The notes below the pieces were generated by a model. That model saw nothing but the letters and a program-made list of their open reading frames with translations, ran no database searches and was not told the origin of the DNA. A stretch of 12,935 nucleotides of DNA from Desulfobacteraceae bacterium UBA5623. Lineage in GTDB: Bacteria > Desulfobacterota > DSM-4660 > Desulfatiglandales > Desulfatiglandaceae. The position numbers and the translations under genes are program-made. Location: NCBI GenBank assembly GCA_002424495.1, contig DIKH01000032.1:1-12935 (forward strand), given 5' to 3'. Below, one piece after another: positions 5,802 through 11,025 of the stretch; positions within the stretch are counted from its first letter, which is position 1; every line of letters starts with the position of its first letter.

Positions 5802-7535
5802 ATGAAAAAGAGCATAATGTTATTGATGTTATTCTTAACTATAATCTGGGGCAGCGCATTAAGTGCAACCGCCGAAGAAAAGCTTACTGATGCAGGACCT
5901 ACAGATCTGCTGATTGTATCCGGGACCATTACCAACGCACAGGGAAAACCCATCAAAGAGGTAAAAATTCATTTCAGCATTAATGGGAAGGCAGTGGAAC
6001 TGACTGAGGAGGTTTCCACTTCCAAGGCCGGCCGTTATGAGGCGGAAATCCGTGTTCAATCAGGTCTCTTACCTGGGGCCAGGGTCGAAATGAGCTGTGA
6101 AAAACCGTGCTATAAGACCGTTGAAAATATTGTTCTTGATAATATTGTTCGTGAAAGGGATTGCGAAGAAGGCGGAATCAATTTCCTTGCCCATCATAGT
6201 CTCACACTCTCTCGCAGCATCACACCTGCATTTTGGATAGCAACATTCATACTTGCCGGTGTCTATGCCCTGATAGCATTTGAGTTTATGCACAGGACAC
6301 TGGCTGCATTGCTGGGAGCGGCCCTTATCCTGACCCTCACTTACACTGCCGGCACATTCAACTCGGATTATGAGATCCTCACATTTGAAGACGCCATTCA
6401 CGCCATTGACATGAATGTGATTTTTCTACTGATGGCGATGATGATCATAGTGGGCGTACTGAAGAAGACTGGCGTCTTCCAGTGGATGGCCTATAAAAGC
6501 TATCAGCTGGCCAGGGGAAACGTGTTCGCCCTGGCTTCAATCCTGATGGTGGTTACCGCTGTGACATCTGCCTTTCTTGATAATGTGACCACCATGCTCC
6601 TGATCATTCCTGTAACCATAGAAATAGCCATGACACTCAAGATCAACCCAGTGGCCTTTCTGCTCCCCGAGGTCTTCGCTTCCAACGTGGGCGGCACTGC
6701 AACCCTGATAGGCGATCCGCCCAATATCATGATAGGATCATATGCCAAGTTGAGCTTTATCCAATTTGTCCAGAATCTTACCGTGATCTGCGCCGTATGT
6801 CTGGTATTCACCGTTATCTTCTTCTGCTTATATTACAAAAAGGAATACTTAAAGGCCCAGGTCGGAGATATCTCCAAGATGATCTCCCATCTTAGGGAAG
6901 AATACAAAATCACCAACGCGAAATTACTGACCCAGGGCTGCGTCCTGCTGGGGATCACCATCTTCCTTTTCATCATCCACGGGGCGCTTCACATGGAGCC
7001 CAGCATTGCCGCCATGTTCGGGGCGACCATCCTGCTTGTAATCAGCAAGGTGGATATTGTGGAGATGCTTGAGCATGAAATCGAGTGGCCCACCCTGATA
7101 TTTTTCATGATGCTGTTTATCGTCGTGGCAGGGGCAGAGGAGACCGGACTTATCCAGGTTATTGCCGACTGGGTCAAGGACCTTTCCCAGGGGTCGCTGG
7201 TTGCGGCCATCCTGATGATCCTCTGGGTTTCAGCAATTGCATCCGCCATCATAGATAATATCCCTTTTACAGCAACAATGCTTCCAATAGTGGCCTATCT
7301 CAATACCGTTATTCCCGGCGCTGAATCAGGAATTTTGTGGTGGTCTCTGGCCCTTGGTGCATGTCTGGGTGGGAATGGAACCATGATCGGGGCAAGCGCA
7401 AATGTGGTCACCGTCGGCATGGCGGAAAGGGCAGGGCACCCGATTTCATTCATGTACTACATCAAGGTGGCCTTTGTTCCAATGCTTGTTACAATAATAT
7501 TCTGTTCTGCGTGGCTTTTGCTGGTGGAAATGTAG
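5802..7535 (+). CDS. ArsB/NhaD/SLC13-like transporter with N-terminal periplasmic beta domain
   Basis: This is an inner-membrane permease of the ion transporter superfamily, 577 residues. Residues 1-24 look like a cleavable signal peptide (MKKSIMLLML... SATA/EE). Residues about 36-115 resemble a carboxypeptidase-regulatory-like or Ig-like beta sandwich (VSGTITNAQGKPIKEVKIHF, then SKAGRYEAEIRV), with three cysteines (99, 103, 121). The permease core starts near 143. It carries paired motifs of this superfamily: LDNVTTMLLIIP (259-270) with GGTATLIGDPPNIMIG (297-312), and IIDNIPFTATMLPI (483-496) with GGNGTMIGASANVV (523-536). The second GDPPN counterpart is altered to GASAN. The transported ion (arsenite, H+/Na+, or an anion) cannot be read from sequence. 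The fused extracytoplasmic domain is uncommon and may bind ligand or a partner. It shares an operon with the Usp gene 26 bases downstream. Confidence 0.85.
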   Translation: MKKSIMLLMLFLTIIWGSALSATAEEKLTDAGPTDLLIVSGTITNAQGKPIKEVKIHFSINGKAVELTEEVSTSKAGRYEAEIRVQSGLLPGARVEMSCEKPCYKTVENIVLDNIVRERDCEEGGINFLAHHSLTLSRSITPAFWIATFILAGVYALIAFEFMHRTLAALLGAALILTLTYTAGTFNSDYEILTFEDAIHAIDMNVIFLLMAMMIIVGVLKKTGVFQWMAYKSYQLARGNVFALASILMVVTAVTSAFLDNVTTMLLIIPVTIEIAMTLKINPVAFLLPEVFASNVGGTATLIGDPPNIMIGSYAKLSFIQFVQNLTVICAVCLVFTVIFFCLYYKKEYLKAQVGDISKMISHLREEYKITNAKLLTQGCVLLGITIFLFIIHGALHMEPSIAAMFGATILLVISKVDIVEMLEHEIEWPTLIFFMMLFIVVAGAEETGLIQVIADWVKDLSQGSLVAAILMILWVSAIASAIIDNIPFTATMLPIVAYLNTVIPGAESGILWWSLALGACLGGNGTMIGASANVVTVGMAERAGHPISFMYYIKVAFVPMLVTIIFCSAWLLLVEM

Positions 7536-7561
7536 AAAAGACGGTCAAAGGAGGAAATGAT

Positions 7562-7996
7562 ATGAATTACCAATGTATCGTATGCGGCGTAACCGGTTCC
7601 GCCCACGCCCAGGGTGCGGCCCTTGAGGCCGCGAAATTGGCAAAGCAGCAAAGTGCGCGTCTTGTATATGTCTATGCCGCCGACACCTCGTTTTTAAAAG
7701 GGGGTTTAGCAAAACAAAAAGGGGTGGAAGACTCTCTGGTGCATCTGGGAGAACACATTGTTGATATGGCCGGGGAACTGGCCGTGTCCCAGGGTGTAAG
7801 CCCCAAAAAGGTCGTCAAAAAGGGGCCGGTTATGGAAGTCCTGAAGGCGGTTGTCCTTGAGGAGAAGGCAGATCTATTGATGCTGGGCCACGAGACGAGG
7901 ACGATTTTCGAAAAGGCGATGTTCCGTGGTGAAGTGGAGGACCACGTAAAGGAACTGGAGTCCAAGACCGGGGTGGCGGTAAAGATTGTTGTGTGA
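7562..7996 (+). CDS. Universal stress protein (UspA family), ATP-binding loop not recognisable
   Basis: This is a small cytoplasmic alpha/beta protein of 144 residues with the Usp fold pattern: an N-terminal strand YQCIVCGVTGSAHAQGAALEAAKLA, a middle RLVYVYAADTS, and a C-terminal ADLLMLGHETRTIFEKAMFRGEVEDHV. The usual G-x2-G-x9-G-S/T nucleotide loop after the LLMLG strand is not present: there is no GxxG and no GS. It probably belongs to the non-ATP-binding class, or binds something else. The frame extends upstream into the transporter gene, but ATG 7562 follows AAAGGAGG (7547-7554) at good spacing. Usp proteins next to transporters are often proposed to bind their cytoplasmic face; that is inference here. 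Confidence 0.88.
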   Translation: MNYQCIVCGVTGSAHAQGAALEAAKLAKQQSARLVYVYAADTSFLKGGLAKQKGVEDSLVHLGEHIVDMAGELAVSQGVSPKKVVKKGPVMEVLKAVVLEEKADLLMLGHETRTIFEKAMFRGEVEDHVKELESKTGVAVKIVV

Positions 7997-8032
7997 TCCT
8001 TACACGCAGGCTATTATCCGTACCTGATTGTT

Positions 8033-8074
8033 TGTCAAAAAGCACTTGACAGACTGAAGGAGTTTATGTTAAAA
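8033..8074 (+). promoter_or_regulatory. Candidate promoter with inverted repeat over its -35
   Basis: TTGACA (8046-8051) followed 17 bases later by TTAAAA (8069-8074) makes a moderate sigma-70 match. The -35 hexamer is also the right arm of a TGTCAA-N7-TTGACA inverted repeat (8033-8051), which could be an operator. Transcription would run toward the strong terminator at 8189-8224 and the small membrane-protein gene beyond it. Confidence 0.35.
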
Positions 8075-8112
8075 AAGTAACGATTGATTTTAAAAACTAT
8101 ACAATTTTCGGG

Positions 8113-8137
8113 TCTAGAGTATATCAGTATCTCTAGA
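8113..8137. repeat. TCTAGAG inverted repeat
   Basis: TCTAGAG (8113-8119) and CTCTAGA (8131-8137) are a perfect 7-bp inverted repeat with an 11-base spacer. The right arm sits in the 8-bp palindrome CTCTAGAG. It could be a hairpin in a leader RNA or a protein site. It lies in the 305-base gap between the Usp gene and the small membrane-protein gene. Confidence 0.35.
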
Positions 8138-8188
8138 GGATATTTTTCCTGGAGCGTTGTTTAATTTCCATGAAAAATTGGTTGTCGG

Positions 8189-8224
8189 GCCGCAATCTGA
8201 GCAGTCAGATTGCGGCTTTTTTTT
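8189..8224 (+). terminator. Very strong intrinsic terminator
   Basis: GCCGCAATCTGA (8189-8200) and TCAGATTGCGGC (8205-8216) form a perfect 12-bp stem with a GCAG tetraloop, directly followed by eight T (8217-8224). It is the clearest terminator in the window. It lies 193 bases after the Usp stop and 78 bases before the small membrane-protein gene, so it either ends the transporter-Usp transcript, ends a short independent RNA, or attenuates the next gene. Confidence 0.9.
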
Positions 8225-8301
8225 GCCCAAAAAAGGTGTCTTTAAAAAGCCGGAAGATCAGGCAACAACTTAGCAACTTATATTTTTTTGGAGGCTTAGT
8301 C

Positions 8302-8463
8302 ATGGTTGAAAATTTGTTGGGAATTGTTAAGAGTAACCCGTTGGTCTTTGGAATATTTATAGCAGTGATTTGCATTGTGGCAATTATCAGCATAGTAAAT
8401 GCGAGGAAAGAAAAAAAGGCACAACAAAAAACGTTGCCCGCAGGAGATGCAAAAAAAATCTAG
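8302..8463 (+). CDS. Small single-span membrane protein (53 aa), unknown function
   Basis: I do not recognise a family. The 53-residue protein has a short N-terminus, one hydrophobic span at about residues 14-33 (LVFGIFIAVICIVAIISIVN), then a strongly basic tail (ARKEKKAQQK) and a polar end. By the positive-inside rule this predicts N-out/C-in topology. The frame is open back to 8170 across the terminator, but ATG 8302 follows a GGAGG (8290-8294) at ideal spacing and that is the start I trust. No clear promoter lies between the terminator and this gene, so expression may depend on read-through. It is convergent with the cytidylate-kinase-like gene, with a repeat element between them. It may be a small regulator of a membrane complex such as the transporters or sensor kinases, but nothing in the sequence proves it. 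Confidence 0.7.
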   Translation: MVENLLGIVKSNPLVFGIFIAVICIVAIISIVNARKEKKAQQKTLPAGDAKKI

Positions 8464-8493
8464 AGGGCACATGGAGAGGGTATTTCAGCCCAT

Positions 8494-8663
8494 CACGGGT
8501 TTACGGGTTGCGAGTTGAGGGGGGGGTACGTCATTACGGCGCATGACGCATCAGTGTCAGGCCAACAGTCCTTCGTAAGATGCACATTCCGGCCTGCACC
8601 GGAATGACGCAGCCAAACCCCCACCAAGCTACTTCACAACCCGTAACTCTTTTGCAACCCGTG
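8494..8663. mobile_element. Palindromic intergenic repeat element between convergent genes
   Basis: CACGGGTT (8494-8501) overlapping TTACGGGTTG (8501-8510) has inverted partners CAACCCGTAA (8637-8646) and AACCCGTG (8656-8663), giving nested terminal inverted repeats over about 170 bp. The right arm holds the tandem direct pair CAACCCGT (8637-8644, 8655-8662). Inside are two hairpins: CGTCAT-N8-ATGACG (8529-8548) and CATTCCGG-CCTGCA-CCGGAATG (8585-8606). The second has the same ATTCCGG...GGAATGACG theme as the element at 3298-3434. There is no ORF. The whole 205-base gap between the two convergent genes is essentially this element; it ends six bases before the stop codon of the cytidylate-kinase-like gene. 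Confidence 0.6.
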
Positions 8664-8668
8664 AACCG

Positions 8669-9511
8669 TTAGTCAAAATGCAGGATCTTGTATGCGGAAT
8701 GAAGTGCGCTGGCCGTGGGCAGGGGAATGACATGAATCCTTGAATCCGTGATCCCGGGAATTTTTTTGATCATCTCCCCGATCCTGTCTGCCAACGCCTG
8801 TTCCTGGGCCTGGTCCGCCTTGAGGTCAATAAACGCAACCCCGTCTTTAACCGTAATATTTACAACTTCAAACTGATTCACAAGCATAGAGTGGACCTGG
8901 CTGGTTAAGACAAGGTTGTCAAGGATCTGTTGTGATTCGGGGGTGGTCTTAAAACATGAAAGCCTCACAGCATTCACTAATATATCCACCACATCTTCCA
9001 CCTTCATTGTCCTGACATGCAGAACTATATCGTACAGGCTGGAGTCCCATGTGTCAGCGCCATACAGATGCATCCCCCATCTGCGGCGTTCATCGTCATC
9101 CTTTTTTATGACATAACGCGCCTCTTCTTCATTGATGCCTTCCCGTTTCATCTCTTCTTTCACCCTGTCTTCCAGGTCGGAAATGATCCTGACCTTGAGC
9201 ACATGCGGAATCTGTTGCAGGAAGAAATGACCGGCCAATCCGTGGTAAACCACATTGTCATCCTTTACCTGTTGCAGGAGGACATCGCGGATAAAGGCGA
9301 CATACATCTCTTTTCCGTGGGTAAACCGGTCCAGGATTGATGGCGCGTCGTGAATGGCCCGAACGAGCTTGATCTCAGGGATATGGAATTTATCCGAGAC
9401 CTCGAGCAGAATCTCCCGTGAGATACATTTGTAGCCCAATCTTCGGGCCAATTCTTCGGCCACTTCCTTGCCCCTGCTGTAGCTGCCCCTGGATATGGTG
9501 ATAATAGACAT
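8669..9511 (-). CDS. Cytidylate-kinase-like protein with BON-like C-terminal domain
   Basis: This is a cytoplasmic protein of 280 residues. The N-terminal part (about 1-185) resembles the cytidylate-kinase-like family. A P-loop-like GSYSRGKE (9-16) has the G-x4-GK spacing but Glu where Ser/Thr is usual. A charged lid-like KKDDDERRRW (136-145) follows, then the closing ADTWDSSLYDIVLHV. The C-terminal part (about 195-265, with VVNITVKDGVAFIDLKAD and DRIGEMIKKIPGITDSRIHV) looks like a BON-type small domain. True CMP kinase (Cmk) is shorter and has a GxxGSGKG loop, so nucleotide phosphorylation is uncertain; a signalling or nucleotide-sensing role is equally likely. It is last in a five-gene minus-strand operon, 27 bases after a receiver gene, with AGAGAGGA as ribosome site. 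The C-terminal extension ends at the repeat element. Confidence 0.8.
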   Translation of the reverse strand: MSIITISRGSYSRGKEVAEELARRLGYKCISREILLEVSDKFHIPEIKLVRAIHDAPSILDRFTHGKEMYVAFIRDVLLQQVKDDNVVYHGLAGHFFLQQIPHVLKVRIISDLEDRVKEEMKREGINEEEARYVIKKDDDERRRWGMHLYGADTWDSSLYDIVLHVRTMKVEDVVDILVNAVRLSCFKTTPESQQILDNLVLTSQVHSMLVNQFEVVNITVKDGVAFIDLKADQAQEQALADRIGEMIKKIPGITDSRIHVIPLPTASALHSAYKILHFD

Positions 9512-9538
9512 GATGCTTTCCTCTCTTTTCGCCCTGTC

Positions 9539-9967
9539 TTACGCCCCTCTGGACACTAAAATTTCCCTAACCCTGGCCTCACGGATGCGCTCTTCGTGCT
9601 CGGCCTTTTTCTTGTGGGCTTTGTTGATGTTGGAGACCAGTTGCTCGGTATCACATGGTTTCATGACATAATCATAGGCGCCCAGTTTCATGCCATCAAT
9701 GGCCGTCTCTACTGTTGCGCGGCCGGTTAACATGATGACCTCGGTTAATGGCTTTATGGCCTTAATCTCGCGCAGGGCGGTAATGCCGTCCATGCCCGGC
9801 ATGGCCACATCCAGTATCACGACGTCAAAATTGTGGTCCTTAATTTTTACAAGGGCATCTTCACCGCTGAGCGATGTGGAAACATCATAATCACGTATTT
9901 TTAAACGCTCGGACAATGCCTGCACAAATTCTTCTTCATCATCAACCAGCAGTAGACGTGTCTTCAT
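9539..9967 (-). CDS. Single-domain response regulator with conserved charged tail
   Basis: This is a CheY-like receiver of 142 residues: acidic residues Asp9/Asp10, phospho-acceptor Asp53 (VILDVAMPGMDG), switch Thr81 (MLTGRATVETAIDGMKLGAYDY) and Lys103 (MKPCD). It is a close paralogue of the receiver at 2404-2838, sharing the ATVETAIDGMKLGA block and the helical tail (HEERIREARVREIL against HEEKIRQARISEIV). No output domain is present. A very strong AAGGAGGT ribosome site precedes it. It lies between the kinase-like protein (21-base gap) and the cytidylate-kinase-like gene (27-base gap), which makes those two its natural partners. Confidence 0.94.
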   Translation of the reverse strand: MKTRLLLVDDEEEFVQALSERLKIRDYDVSTSLSGEDALVKIKDHNFDVVILDVAMPGMDGITALREIKAIKPLTEVIMLTGRATVETAIDGMKLGAYDYVMKPCDTEQLVSNINKAHKKKAEHEERIREARVREILVSRGA

Positions 9968-9988
9968 GATAATACCTCCTTAAAAAGT

Positions 9989-10654
9989 TTAATGTTTAGC
10001 TTCTATCGGCAGCGTGAGCACTATTTCCCCCCTGTCAGGATGGGCAGACAATTCACCAGAGAGTATACCCGCCAGAACCTCCTCCCTCTTTCCTGGAAAT
10101 ATACGTCCTGATTCTCCGGTTAGGCCGTCTGGCATGGCCAACCTGATCAAAATGGCATTACTGGCCCTTTCGGCTCTGACCACAACCCTTTTGCCACGAC
10201 CGGCTGCATCCATCGCGTAATCCAGACACAGCCATACGATATTCTCAAGAAAAAACTGATTTGCTGTAATTCTTATGGGATCGTGGGAAGGAGCCAGTTC
10301 CAGCGCTACTCCGCGCATAGAGGCAAACCTTTTTGAAAGGGAGATTACAAGGCCCAAGGTATCGCCCAGGTCAATGCGTTTTTGGGACTCATCAACACTG
10401 TGGGCGAATGTGTTCATGTTTAAGATAATGCCGTCCGCCCTTTGAATCTGTGACATAATCTTTCCGGCAAGGGTTGCTAACCGCTCGGGATCCAGAGGCT
10501 TTCCTTTATTTGACATAAGTGCAAGGTCTTCCATCAGCCCTGCATTCTCGTTTATAATGGCAAGGACATTTTTGATCTCATGAGAGATAGATGCCGTCAT
10601 CTTTCCGAAATATTGGAGACCCGACTCAAAGACTTCGTTTAGATCAATGCTCAT
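9989..10654 (-). CDS. Soluble histidine-kinase-like protein with degenerate ATPase domain
   Basis: This is a 221-residue protein with no membrane span or sensor domain. It begins almost directly with a dimerisation/phospho-acceptor domain: ASISHEIKNVLAIINENAGL has His25 followed by Glu and Asn at the usual places. The second DHp helix is about 65-90. The C-terminal half keeps the outline of a HATPase but not its chemistry. The N-box position reads FFLENIVWLCLDYAMDAAG, where the metal-binding Asn is replaced by Tyr, and no DxGxG (G1), F-box or GxGLGL (G2) can be found. It is therefore unlikely to autophosphorylate and more likely serves as a phosphotransfer module, phosphatase or scaffold. Its start overlaps the stop of the preceding receiver gene (ATGA, 10651-10654), so the two are translationally coupled. 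Confidence 0.87.
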   Translation of the reverse strand: MSIDLNEVFESGLQYFGKMTASISHEIKNVLAIINENAGLMEDLALMSNKGKPLDPERLATLAGKIMSQIQRADGIILNMNTFAHSVDESQKRIDLGDTLGLVISLSKRFASMRGVALELAPSHDPIRITANQFFLENIVWLCLDYAMDAAGRGKRVVVRAERASNAILIRLAMPDGLTGESGRIFPGKREEVLAGILSGELSAHPDRGEIVLTLPIEAKH

Positions 10655-11025
10655 ATTGAACCTCCAGCGGAATTTAGAGCAGTATTCATTTTTTCTATCA
10701 GTGTCCTGATATCCACCGGCTTAACAAGATAGAATTCAGACCCTGCCTCTTCAGTACCGGCAATATAGTCATCTTCCGAGCCGTGGCCGGTCATGAATAT
10801 AAACTTCATGTGAGGATTCTTTTTCTCCAGTTCTTTTTTCAGATTGATCCCGCTGATTCTGGGGATTTTTACGTCAAGCACTGACAGGTCATAGTGTTGG
10901 GTCTCGGCCTTGCTCAATGCGTCTTCCCCGCTCGTCACCCAGTCTGCGTCAATCCCCCTGATGGCCAGTCTCTCCGCCAGGGTAACGACCAGTTCCTCCT
11001 CATCATCCACCAGTAATACGCGCAT
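10651..11025 (-). CDS. Single-domain response regulator overlapping the kinase gene
   Basis: This is a CheY-like receiver of 124 residues: Asp7/Asp8, phospho-acceptor Asp51 (SVLDVKIPRISG), switch Thr79 (FIFMTGHGSEDDY) and Lys102 (LVKPVD). The loop after the phospho-Asp departs from the usual MPxMDG (IPRISG). The frame is open further upstream to 11097, inside the kinase gene, but ATG 11025 starts exactly at the receiver's first strand (MRVLLVDDEEE) and follows GGAGGGGGAG, so that is the start. It overlaps the upstream kinase gene by 23 bases and the downstream kinase-like gene by 4 bases, indicating tight translational coupling and stoichiometric production. No output domain. Confidence 0.94.
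   Translation of the reverse strand: MRVLLVDDEEELVVTLAERLAIRGIDADWVTSGEDALSKAETQHYDLSVLDVKIPRISGINLKKELEKKNPHMKFIFMTGHGSEDDYIAGTEEAGSEFYLVKPVDIRTLIEKMNTALNSAGGSI

Noticed and set aside
7337..7561. Upstream extension of the Usp frame inside the transporter gene
   Set aside because: It overlaps a well-supported permease C-terminus in another frame; ATG 7562 with AAAGGAGG begins exactly at the Usp first strand.
8065..8079. AAGGAG followed by a four-codon ORF (MLKK)
   Set aside because: The ribosome site is good, but a four-codon frame in A-rich sequence is easily chance and there is nothing to support a leader peptide function.
8170..8301. N-terminal extension of the small membrane protein to 97 residues
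   Set aside because: The extension would read through a perfect terminator hairpin with eight T, whereas ATG 8302 has an ideal GGAGG.
8669..9511. Housekeeping CMP kinase (cmk)
   Set aside because: The P-loop is altered, the protein carries a BON-like extension and the gene lies in a signalling operon, so the symbol cmk is not justified.
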